This document shows positions 1 to 5,502 of a stretch of 6,128 nucleotides of DNA, one piece after another. A program made the position numbers and the translations under genes. Each line of letters begins with the position of its first letter. Position 1 is the stretch's first letter. The stretch is from Propionibacteriaceae bacterium (GTDB taxonomy: Bacteria; Actinomycetota; Actinomycetes; Propionibacteriales; Propionibacteriaceae). The stretch lies in assembly GCA_020438595.1 (NCBI GenBank), contig JAGQUI010000172.1, positions 1-6,128 on the forward strand, read 5' to 3'. Under the pieces are notes generated by a model, which worked only from the letters and a program-made list of their open reading frames with translations, searched no databases and was not told the origin of the DNA.

Positions 1-34
1 GGACCGGGGTCGGGGACGGTTCCTTACTCGGTCC
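1..34. repeat. 33-34 nt palindromic repeat, copy A (slightly diverged)
   Basis: This is the same repeat as the pair at 992-1057. It has the core GGGGACGGTTCCT (12-24) and the right arm TACTCGGTCC (25-34). The left arm is altered (GGACCGGGGTC instead of GGACCGGGTA) and one base longer. It lies 6 nt beyond the stop codon of the minus-strand HAAS gene, so it could act as a 3' hairpin for that transcript. No U-tract can be judged because the window begins here, and a further copy could lie upstream of base 1. Confidence 0.75.
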
Positions 35-40
35 ACCCGA

Positions 41-586
41 TCAGCGGACGCCGACGGCGTCCCCGCTGCGCCGGCTCGCGGTCGCCGGTCGCCGGCCCGT
101 CCACAACCGCCAGAAGCGGGCGCCGACCAGGTAGGGGAGCGCGGCGAAGCCGACCAGCCAGGCCAGTGATGCCCACGTGAGCCGGAACTGCGACGAGATC
201 TCCTCGGCGGTGTAGGTGAACAGGACCGGCGTCCCGAACACGTCGTGCTGCACGCTGCCGCCGCCGAGCGCCTCGAGGGTGTCCATGGTGCCCAAGGCGT
301 ACGCCAGGGCGAGGAGGCCGAGCGTCCACACCCCTGCGGCCAGCCACCACAGGGCTGTGGACCACCGGGGACGGGGGTGCTCGAGGCCGGCGAGGTACTC
401 GGCGGCCAGTTCGGCCGGGTGGCCGAGCGAGGCGATCGCGGCCGGCATCCCGGCGTCCCGGGCGGCGGCGGTGAGCTCACGGCGCAGGTCGCGCTTCACC
501 TTCACGTACCCCGGGTAGTCCTGGGCGTGCCAGCTGAACCGGTTGAGGAAGGTCTCGCGGCGGAGCAGGTCGGACAGCGTGGTCAT
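41..586 (-). CDS. HAAS/DUF1700-like small membrane protein, PadR partner
   Basis: A 181-residue protein starting at ATG 586-584. That ATG overlaps the padR stop by 4 nt (ATGA) and has an AGAGGA Shine-Dalgarno about 6 nt upstream. Residues about 18-68 form a predicted helical cytoplasmic region with W19, Y24 and Y27, then DLRRELTAAARDAG, AIASLGHP and LAAEYL. This resembles the HAAS/DUF1700 domain often encoded just after PadR-type regulators. Two hydrophobic segments follow, at about 76-100 and 137-155, separated by a loop of about 36 residues that would lie outside the cell. The tail after 160 is basic and low in complexity. The HAAS-PadR pairing is known from many Gram-positive genomes; a role in membrane stress or signalling is inference, and no enzymatic motif is visible. 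The last four codons and the stop lie in sequence that is partly repeated at 1067-1077. Confidence 0.8.
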   Translation of the reverse strand: MTTLSDLLRRETFLNRFSWHAQDYPGYVKVKRDLRRELTAAARDAGMPAAIASLGHPAELAAEYLAGLEHPRPRWSTALWWLAAGVWTLGLLALAYALGTMDTLEALGGGSVQHDVFGTPVLFTYTAEEISSQFRLTWASLAWLVGFAALPYLVGARFWRLWTGRRPATASRRSGDAVGVR

Positions 587-933
587 CGGTCGTCCTCTCG
601 TGGGGGTGTCGCGTGCAGGAGTGGCTCGACGGTGCGGGCGAGGGCCCGCCAGGCTGCGGCGGATTCGGCCAGGGCGTCGCTGCCGGCGTCCGTCGGACGG
701 TAGTACTTGCGCGCCGGGCCGGAACGGGACGGCACCAGTCGCGAGCTGATCAGGCGCTCGCGTTCCAGCCGGGTGAGCACCGGGTAGACCGTGCCCGCGG
801 CGATGCCGGCCAGCCCGGCGTCCTGCAGCCGGACCACCAGCTCGTAGCCGTAGGACTCCTCGCGGCTGAGCAGGGCCAGCAGGAGCATGGGCAGCACGCC
901 CTTGAGGAGTTGGGATTCCCGATTGTCCGGCAC
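583..933 (-). CDS. PadR-family transcriptional regulator
   Basis: A 116-residue winged-helix repressor read from GTG 933-931. The PadR signature is clear: residues 10-22 form the first hydrophobic helix (LKGVLPMLLLALL), SYGYEL at 27-32 is the classic helix motif, AAGTVYPVLTRLERERLI at 45-62 is the recognition helix and its lead-in, and the wing GPARKYYRPTDAG is at 72-84. A short C-terminal helix (85-107) would serve in dimerisation, as in the short PadR-s2 class. The open frame continues upstream to 1416, but that part crosses the repeats and riboswitch and is not protein-like. GTG 933 is preferred because the candidate promoter at 940-969 predicts transcription starting at about that base, and no Shine-Dalgarno precedes it. 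PadR proteins commonly repress their own operon; the ligand is unknown. The gene is translationally coupled to the downstream membrane protein. Confidence 0.88.
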   Translation of the reverse strand: MPDNRESQLLKGVLPMLLLALLSREESYGYELVVRLQDAGLAGIAAGTVYPVLTRLERERLISSRLVPSRSGPARKYYRPTDAGSDALAESAAAWRALARTVEPLLHATPPREDDR

Positions 934-939
934 GGCTAC

Positions 940-969
940 ACGGTAAGACCCGGTATTATGCAATGTCAA
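940..969 (-). promoter_or_regulatory. Candidate padR promoter, leaderless type
   Basis: On the minus strand a perfect -35 box TTGACA (969-964) is followed after 18 bp by TACCGT (945-940), which fits the TANNNT -10 pattern of actinobacterial housekeeping promoters. Initiation 6-7 nt further on falls at about 933, the first base of the proposed GTG start, so the message may have no leader. The area is locally AT-richer than its surroundings. I see no convincing palindromic PadR operator in it. Confidence 0.5.
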
Positions 970-991
970 GTAGTAGGTGTGGGCTATCACC

Positions 992-1024
992 GGACCGGGT
1001 AAGGAACCGTCCCCTACTCGGTCC
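992..1024. repeat. 33-nt palindromic repeat, copy B (core inverted)
   Basis: The unit has outer arms GGACCGGGTA and TACTCGGTCC around the core AGGAACCGTCCCC (1002-1014). It directly abuts copy C with no spacer. The arms are near-perfect inverted repeats of each other (one position differs), and the whole unit can fold into a stem of about 15 bp with a 3-nt loop. The core is the exact reverse complement of the core in copy C, while the asymmetric outer arms have the same orientation as in C. Confidence 0.85.
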
Positions 1025-1057
1025 GGACCGGGTAGGGGACGGTTCCTTACTCGGTCC
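1025..1057. repeat. 33-nt palindromic repeat, copy C
   Basis: The unit has arms GGACCGGGTA and TACTCGGTCC around the core GGGGACGGTTCCT (1035-1047). Read as plus-strand RNA it folds into a continuous 15-bp stem (1025-1039 with 1043-1057) closed by a CGG loop, with three G-U pairs and no mismatch. With copy B it forms a larger inverted repeat of 66 bp. It sits between the divergent padR promoter and the TPP riboswitch. It could be a REP-like or miniature inverted-repeat element, a transcription insulator or a protein-binding site; the sequence alone does not decide. Confidence 0.85.
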
Positions 1058-1093
1058 ACCCTGGCGGCGGACGCCGAGCGCCCCTCTCGCTGG

Positions 1094-1099
1094 TAGCCT
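1094..1099 (+). promoter_or_regulatory. Candidate -10 element of the thiBPQ promoter
   Basis: TAGCCT matches the TANNNT -10 pattern and would start transcription at about 1106, just at the first base of the riboswitch P1 helix, which is the usual arrangement for leader RNAs. There is no recognisable -35 box 16-19 bp upstream, where the sequence is purely GC-rich. The call therefore rests mostly on position. Confidence 0.3.
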
Positions 1100-1105
1100 T
1101 GGCTA

Positions 1106-1192
1106 TCGACAGGGGAGCGCCGTAGGCGCTGAGAGTGCGGGCAGCCGCAGACCCTCGAACCTGATCCGGTTCGCACCGGCGTAGGGAGTCGG
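1106..1192 (+). ncRNA. TPP riboswitch (THI element) of thiBPQ
   Basis: The conserved thiamine pyrophosphate aptamer motifs are all present in order: CTGAGA (1129-1134), ACCTGATC (1159-1166) and ACCGGCGTAGGGA (1175-1187). The helices can be drawn by hand. P1 is CGAC/GTCG (1107-1110 with 1188-1191). P2 includes GGG/CCC (1112-1114 with 1152-1154). P3 is AGCGCC-GTA-GGCGCT (1116-1130). The variable stem is TGCGG-GCAG-CCGCA (1136-1149). P5 is CCGGT-TCGC-ACCGG (1166-1179). By family knowledge, bound TPP shuts off the gene downstream. That gene begins a thiamine importer, which fits exactly. The control step is most likely translational (see the hairpin at 1220-1237). Confidence 0.95.
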
Positions 1193-1200
1193 GATTTCTC

Positions 1201-1219
1201 CCCGGGTGGTGTACCCGGG
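1201..1219 (+). promoter_or_regulatory. Leader hairpin between riboswitch and start codon
   Basis: CCCGGGT (1201-1207) and ACCCGGG (1213-1219) form a perfect 7-bp stem with a GGTGT loop. No U-run follows, so it is not a standard intrinsic terminator. Its 5' arm overlaps CTCCC (1198-1202), which is complementary to GGGAG (1184-1188) in the 3' conserved core of the aptamer. The two pairings exclude each other, so this hairpin is a reasonable part of the switching mechanism. That role is inference. Confidence 0.5.
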
Positions 1220-1237
1220 CCCTCCGAACGATGGAGG
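1220..1237 (+). promoter_or_regulatory. Shine-Dalgarno sequestering hairpin of thiB
   Basis: The thiB ribosome site GGAGG (1233-1237; extended GGAGGAG to 1239) lies 9 nt before ATG 1247. It can pair completely with CCTCC (1221-1225) across a 7-nt loop. This is the layout expected of a translational off-switch coupled to a TPP aptamer. Confidence 0.6.
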
Positions 1238-1246
1238 AGTCGAAGC

Positions 1247-2299
1247 ATGTCCATTCGGAAGTCCCTGGTCGCGGTCGTCGCGGCCGTGCTGCTGGCGGGG
1301 TGCACGGGCCCGGCCGGCACGGCGTCCCCGGCCGGCGGGGACGCGCCGTCGGGTCCGACCGAGAGCAAGACGCTCACCGTGGTCACCCACGACTCGTTCG
1401 CCCTCGATGCGGACACGGTCGCGAAGTTCGCGTCCGAGACGGGCTACGAGGTGACCTACGTCGCCCCCGGCGATGCGGGGACGGTGCTGAACCAGCTGAT
1501 CCTGACCAAGGACGCGCCGCTGGGCGACGTGGTCTACGGCATCGACAACACCTTCGCCGGCCGCGCGATCGACGCCGGGATCCTGAGCCCCTATGCCTCG
1601 CCCGACCTGCCGGAGGGCGCCGACGCCTACGCGGCGGACGACGCGAACTCGCTGACCCCGATCGACTTCGGCGACGTGTGCGTCAACGCCGACACGACCT
1701 GGTTCAAGAACAAGGGCCTCGCCGTCCCGCAGACGCTGGTCGACCTGCTCAACCCGAAGTACAAGGACCTGCTCGTGGTGGAGAACCCCGCGACGTCCTC
1801 GCCGGGCATGGCGTTCCTCGCGGCCACCGTCGGGGCGATGGGTGAGGACGGCTACCTCGACTACTGGAAGCAGCTGAAGGCGAACGGGGTCAAGGTGGTG
1901 AAGGGCTGGACGGAGGCCTACACCGTGCAGTTCTCCGGGTCTTCGGGCAAGGGCGACCGCCCGCTGGTGGTGTCCTATTCCACCTCGCCTGCCTACGAGC
2001 ACGCCACCGAGGCGCTGACCCAGACCTGCTTCCGTCAGGTCGAGTACGCCGGCGTCCTGGCCGGCGCGCAGAACGAGGTGGGGGCGCGGAAGTTCATCGA
2101 CTTCATGCTCTCGCCCCAGGTGCAGGCGCAGATCCCCGAGCAGATGTACATGGACCCGGTCGACCCCGAGATCGACCTGCCCGCCGACTGGACGAAGTAC
2201 GCCGCCGTGGTCGAGAGCCCGATCACGGTGCCCGCCGCCGAACTGGGCGCGAAGCGCGACGAGTGGATCAAGGCATGGACGGCGGCGGTCATCGGGTGA
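1247..2299 (+). CDS. thiB: Thiamine ABC transporter substrate-binding lipoprotein ThiB
   Basis: A 350-residue binding protein that captures thiamine (and probably its phosphates) outside the membrane and delivers it to ThiP. The signal is lipoprotein type: K5, a hydrophobic stretch 7-18 and lipobox LLAGC with lipidated C19, then a linker rich in Gly, Pro, Ala, Ser and Thr to about residue 38. The mature domain starts TLTVVTHDSF (42-51), the TbpA/ThiB family opening, followed by DVVYGIDNTF (94-103), NPATSSPG (180-187), KGWTEAY (219-225) and VVSYSTSPAY (241-250). The Trp/Tyr-rich segments correspond to those lining the thiamine pocket in E. coli TbpA. Only two other cysteines occur (145 and 261), so a disulfide is possible. 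Length agrees with the family (about 330-350). The start has a strong Shine-Dalgarno (GGAGGAG). The TPP riboswitch immediately upstream and the permease and ATPase genes downstream confirm the assignment. Confidence 0.95.
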   Translation: MSIRKSLVAVVAAVLLAGCTGPAGTASPAGGDAPSGPTESKTLTVVTHDSFALDADTVAKFASETGYEVTYVAPGDAGTVLNQLILTKDAPLGDVVYGIDNTFAGRAIDAGILSPYASPDLPEGADAYAADDANSLTPIDFGDVCVNADTTWFKNKGLAVPQTLVDLLNPKYKDLLVVENPATSSPGMAFLAATVGAMGEDGYLDYWKQLKANGVKVVKGWTEAYTVQFSGSSGKGDRPLVVSYSTSPAYEHATEALTQTCFRQVEYAGVLAGAQNEVGARKFIDFMLSPQVQAQIPEQMYMDPVDPEIDLPADWTKYAAVVESPITVPAAELGAKRDEWIKAWTAAVIG

Positions 2300-2313
2300 G
2301 CCCCCTTTCGTCG

Positions 2314-2326
2314 CCGAGGGCCTCGG
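2314..2326 (+). other. Small hairpin in the thiB-thiP spacer
   Basis: CCGAG (2314-2318) and CTCGG (2322-2326) can form a short stem with a 3-nt loop in the 85 nt between the thiB stop and the preferred thiP start. Intercistronic hairpins after binding-protein genes often stabilise or attenuate the message so that the binding protein exceeds the permease. Here the stem is short and there is no U-tract, so the role is speculative. Confidence 0.25.
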
Positions 2327-2384
2327 TTCCGGTCGAACGCCCCTGCTCAAGCGGTGGCGAATGACGGGAACGGAGGCGTTCGGC

Positions 2385-4052
2385 GTGGTCGGACGGCGCG
2401 GTCGGCACCGCGGCGTCGGCGGGAACCCGTGGGTGTGGGCCGCGGCGGCGGCGCTGCCGGTGGCGTTCCTGGCGGTCTTCTTCGTCTGGCCGGTGACCGC
2501 GCTCGTCGCCCGCGGGTTCGTGGTGGACGGGAGCTGGACCCTGGCCGGCGTCCAGGAGGTGCTGGCCGCCCCGCGCACCTGGCGGATCCTCGCCCAGACG
2601 TTCGCCCAGGCCGTCCTCGGCACGATCTTCGCCGTGGTCCTCGGCGTCCCCGGCGCCTACGTGCTGTACCGCTGCCGGTTCCCCGGACGCCGGCTGGTGC
2701 GCGCCGTGGTGAGCGTCCCGTTCGTGCTGCCCACGGTGGTCGTCGGGGTCGCGTTCTCCGCCCTCTTCGCGCCCACCGGGCTGCTCGGCCCGCTCGGCCT
2801 GCAGGAGTCGCTGGCCGGGATCGTCCTCGCGCTGGTGTTCTTCAACTACTCCGTCGTCGTGCGCACGGTCGGGGCGCTCTGGTCGCGGCTCGACCCGCGG
2901 GCCGAGGACGCCGCCCGAACCCTCGGCGCCGGTCGTGCCCGGGTGCTGGCGACGGTCACCCTGCCCGCGCTGGCGCCGGCGATCGCGTCGGCCGCCGCCC
3001 TGGTGTTCCTGTTCTGCGCCTCGGCGTTCGGGGTCGTGCTCGTGCTCGGTGGCGAGAGCTACGGCACGATCGAGACCGAGATCTGGTACCAGACCACCCA
3101 GCTGCTCGACCTGCCCGCGGCCGCGGCGCTGTCGATCCTGCAACTGCTCGTGGTGAGCGCGTCGCTGATGGTTGCCGGCGCCACGCGGGCCCGCCAGGAG
3201 CGGGCGCTGCGCCTGTCCGGCAACCGGGTGGACGCCCCGTTGCGCCGCTCCGACCTGCCGGCCGTACTGGTCACCGCTGCCGTTGTGCTGGGCCTGCTGG
3301 TGCTGCCGATGGCCGCCCTGGTCTGGCGCTCCCTCGTCACCACGGACGGCGTGGGCCTGGCCAACTACGCCGCGCTGTCCGGGCACGCGGGGGCGTTCAC
3401 GGTCAGCGTCTGGAGGGCGCTGGCGAACTCGCTGGTGATCGGGCTGGCCGCCACCGCGATCGCGGTCGGGCTCGGACTGCTGGTCAGCTACGTGCTGTCC
3501 CGGCGCCCTGCGTCCGCCCCGGGACGGCGGGCGATGCGCACGGTGGACGCGGTGTTCATGCTGCCGCTGGGGGTGTCCGCGGTGACGGTGGGCTTCGGGT
3601 TCCTGATCACGCTGAACCGGCCGCCGTTCGACCTGCGCTCGAGCTGGCTGCTGATCCCGATCGCGCAGGCGATGGTGGCGCTGCCGCTGGTCGTGCGCAC
3701 GCTGTTGCCCACGCTGCGCGCGATCGACCCCCGGCTGCACGAGGCCGCGGCCACCCTCGGCGCGAGCCCGGGCCGGGTCGTGGCCAGCATCGACGCACCG
3801 TTCGCGCTGCGCGGGCTCGGGTTGGCGCTCGGCTTCGCGTTCGCCACCAGCCTGGGCGAGTTCGGCGCCACGTCGTTCCTCGCCCGGCCCGACCGTCCGA
3901 CGCTGCCGGTGGTGATCTTCCAGCTGATCGGACGCCCCGGAGCGGAGAACTTCGGCATGGCGATGGCTGCGTCGGTGGTGCTGGCGGTGCTGACCGCGCT
4001 CGTGATGGGGTTGGCCGAGTGGATCGGACCGAGGCAGGTGCACCCGTGGTGA
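2385..4052 (+). CDS. thiP: Thiamine ABC transporter permease ThiP (fused two-domain)
   Basis: A 555-residue integral membrane protein in which two BPD_transp_1 permease halves are joined in one chain, the ThiP arrangement; about 12 hydrophobic segments are visible. Each half ends in an EAA loop that contacts ThiQ: EDAARTLGAGRARVLATVTLP begins at residue 174 and HEAAATLGASPGRVVASIDAP at about 452. The hydrophobic start (WVWAAAAALPVAFLAVFFVWP) begins after a short basic N-terminus. An ATG at 2361 would add 8 residues but lacks a ribosome site. GTG 2385 has GGAGG (2372-2376) exactly 8 nt upstream and is preferred. The stop overlaps the thiQ start. Length is close to the E. coli protein (about 536). 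With ThiB and ThiQ it forms the thiamine/TPP importer. A related fused permease such as an iron transporter is unlikely given the riboswitch and ThiB. Confidence 0.92.
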   Translation: MVGRRGRHRGVGGNPWVWAAAAALPVAFLAVFFVWPVTALVARGFVVDGSWTLAGVQEVLAAPRTWRILAQTFAQAVLGTIFAVVLGVPGAYVLYRCRFPGRRLVRAVVSVPFVLPTVVVGVAFSALFAPTGLLGPLGLQESLAGIVLALVFFNYSVVVRTVGALWSRLDPRAEDAARTLGAGRARVLATVTLPALAPAIASAAALVFLFCASAFGVVLVLGGESYGTIETEIWYQTTQLLDLPAAAALSILQLLVVSASLMVAGATRARQERALRLSGNRVDAPLRRSDLPAVLVTAAVVLGLLVLPMAALVWRSLVTTDGVGLANYAALSGHAGAFTVSVWRALANSLVIGLAATAIAVGLGLLVSYVLSRRPASAPGRRAMRTVDAVFMLPLGVSAVTVGFGFLITLNRPPFDLRSSWLLIPIAQAMVALPLVVRTLLPTLRAIDPRLHEAAATLGASPGRVVASIDAPFALRGLGLALGFAFATSLGEFGATSFLARPDRPTLPVVIFQLIGRPGAENFGMAMAASVVLAVLTALVMGLAEWIGPRQVHPW

Positions 4053-5092
4053 ACGACGAGGGACTGGACGTCCGCGACGCCGTGGTGCGCTACGGACCTG
4101 GTCCCGGTGAGGAGCGATCGAAGCAGGTGTCGCGGACGGTCGTGGCCGTCGACGGCGTGTCGATCGGGGTCGCGCCCGGCGAGGTGGTGGCCGTGCTCGG
4201 CCCGTCCGGCTCGGGCAAGTCGTCACTGCTGCGGGCGATCGCCGGCCTGGAGCCGCTCGCCGGGGGCTCGGTGAGCTGGGCCGGGGCCGACCTCGCCGGC
4301 GTGCCCGTGCACAAGCGCGGCTTCGTGGTGATGTTCCAGGACGGCCAGCTGTTCCCGCACCTGTCCGTGGCCGGCAACGTCGGCTACGCGCTCGCCCGGA
4401 CGCCGCGCCGGCAACGGGAGGCCCGGGTGGCCGAACTGCTGGAGCTGGTCGGTCTGTCCGGCTACGGCCCGCGCCCGGTGACCGCGCTGTCCGGGGGGCA
4501 GGCGCAGCGGGTGGCGCTGGCCCGCTCGCTGGCCGCCGAACCCCGGCTGTTGCTGCTGGACGAGCCGCTGTCGGCGCTCGACCGCGGCTTGCGGGAGCGA
4601 ATGGTCGGCGTGCTGGACGAGACGATGCGCGCCGCGGGCGTCCCCGCGTTCTACGTCACCCACGACCAGGACGAGGCGTTCGCCATCGCCGACCGGGTGG
4701 CGGTCCTCGCCGAGGGCCGGCTGCTGCAGGTCGACGCACCGGCCACGCTGTGGCGGCACCCCGCCAGCCGCGAGGTGGCCCGATTCCTCGGCTACGGCCC
4801 CTTCCTGGACGCCGCGACCGCAGCGACGCTGGGGTGGGGAGGTGCCGGCGGGCTGGTCGGGGTGGGCCCGGACGGACTGGTCGTGGACCCCGCCGGTGTC
4901 GACGTGGCGGTGCTGGCGGCCCAGGCCCGCCGGGGCGGCAGCGAGTTCACCGTCCGGCTCCCCGACGGCTCGGACGCGAAGGTGCGCAGCACCGACACCG
5001 CGGCCCACGGACGCCCTCCGGCGAGCCTGCCGGTCCGGCTCGACCGGGCCGGCTGCGTGCTGCTGCCGGCGGCCGGGCACGTTGCTTCATGA
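4049..5092 (+). CDS. thiQ: Thiamine ABC transporter ATP-binding protein ThiQ
   Basis: A 347-residue cytoplasmic ATPase that powers ThiP. All ABC motifs are intact: Walker A GPSGSGKSS (51-59), Q-loop with Q97 in MFQDGQLFPH, signature LSGGQAQRVALARS (147-160), Walker B LLLLDEP (167-173), D-loop SALD (175-178) and switch H205 in YVTHDQDEA. The start is GTG 4049, which overlaps the thiP stop (GTGA); GTG 4046 directly before it is equally possible and adds one Val. Two oddities are visible. First, strand 1 and Walker A are separated by an insert of about 15 residues (GPGPGEERSKQVSRT, 16-30). Second, about 100 residues follow the ATPase core (about 248-347) and look like a divergent TOBE-type domain, as in sugar or iron/polyamine ATPases, whereas proteobacterial ThiQ is usually about 230 residues. 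Function follows from the operon; the fold is certain. Confidence 0.9.
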   Translation: MNDEGLDVRDAVVRYGPGPGEERSKQVSRTVVAVDGVSIGVAPGEVVAVLGPSGSGKSSLLRAIAGLEPLAGGSVSWAGADLAGVPVHKRGFVVMFQDGQLFPHLSVAGNVGYALARTPRRQREARVAELLELVGLSGYGPRPVTALSGGQAQRVALARSLAAEPRLLLLDEPLSALDRGLRERMVGVLDETMRAAGVPAFYVTHDQDEAFAIADRVAVLAEGRLLQVDAPATLWRHPASREVARFLGYGPFLDAATAATLGWGGAGGLVGVGPDGLVVDPAGVDVAVLAAQARRGGSEFTVRLPDGSDAKVRSTDTAAHGRPPASLPVRLDRAGCVLLPAAGHVAS

Positions 5093-5194
5093 CCGATTTC
5101 AGATGACTTTCGGATTACGTCTGTCCGGGTGCTGAATTCGGCCCGGCCGGATCCCACAAATGCATGGCCGCGGATGATCGTTCGGCGAGTGGCG

Positions 5195-5222
5195 TCCGGC
5201 GCCAACCGGCACCGGCGCTGGA
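5195..5222 (+). terminator. Possible thiBPQ terminator hairpin (no U-tract)
   Basis: CCGGCGCC (5196-5203) pairs throughout with GGCGCTGG (5214-5221) using one G-U pair, extended by T5195-A5222, around a 10-nt loop. It lies about 100 nt past the thiQ stop. No run of T follows, so it is at best one of the tail-less hairpins seen in high-GC bacteria. Confidence 0.35.
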
Positions 5223-5348
5223 TGTGGCTTTGATCGGCGGGCGGCCGGGTCTGGGGTGGTTCGTGACCGCCACCTGCTCCGGGTCGCTGCCCCTGACGAT
5301 TCAAGGTAAATCGCCACGGCAAGGAGTGATGGCTGATCGCCGAGCGAA

Positions 5349-5376
5349 CCCACAGGCGTGCTCTCGAAACTGTGGG
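5349..5376. repeat. Inverted repeat CCCACAG...CTGTGGG
   Basis: Two perfect 7-bp arms (5349-5355 and 5370-5376) are separated by 14 nt in the upstream region of the sugar-binding gene. It could be a dyad protein-binding site or a small RNA hairpin; no further support is visible. Confidence 0.35.
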
Positions 5377-5483
5377 AATCGCCCGCCTGCCTGCTCCGCA
5401 GCGCCGGCGGCGATGCGGCCGCGATCAAACAATTCGCCCATGAAGCATGTGGCAAGCAACACAAATCGACCCGTCGTGGTTGT

Positions 5484-5502
5484 TTTGTGACCTTTTCACA
5501 AA
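5484..5502. promoter_or_regulatory. Candidate operator palindrome of the sugar-uptake operon
   Basis: TTTGTGA (5484-5490) and TCACAAA (5496-5502) are perfect 7-bp arms around CCTTT. The dyad resembles a CRP/GlxR-type TGTGA...TCACA site, but the centre is 5 bp rather than the usual 6, so another dimeric regulator, such as a LacI- or ROK-family sugar repressor, is as likely. It lies between a weak -35-like TTGTTT (5480-5485) and a poor -10-like TACTTC (5503-5508), and about 80 bp before the start codon. Confidence 0.45.

Noticed and set aside
992..1057. CRISPR array
   Set aside because: The two units abut without spacers, are palindromic, and the third copy is about 960 bp away.
1201..1219. 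Intrinsic terminator after the TPP riboswitch
   Set aside because: The hairpin is good but no T-run follows, and a Shine-Dalgarno-masking hairpin downstream explains control better.
934..1416. Upstream extension of the padR frame to a 277-residue protein
   Set aside because: The added part is translated from the palindromic repeats, the riboswitch and antisense thiB, has no family similarity, and the PadR domain is complete from GTG 933.
1103..2623. 506-codon open frame on the minus strand
   Set aside because: It is antisense to the riboswitch, thiB and the thiP start. Its Arg/Gly/His-rich composition is typical of shadow frames in high-GC DNA, and thiB is strongly supported on the other strand.
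2289..4226. 645-codon open frame on the minus strand
   Set aside because: Low-complexity Arg/Gln/His/Gly-rich shadow of thiP; no domain, no ribosome site and no hydrophobic or folded pattern.
5164..5490. 108-codon plus-strand frame in the intergenic region
   Set aside because: No Shine-Dalgarno, no codon bias like its neighbours and no recognisable motif; it runs into the promoter-like AT-rich block.
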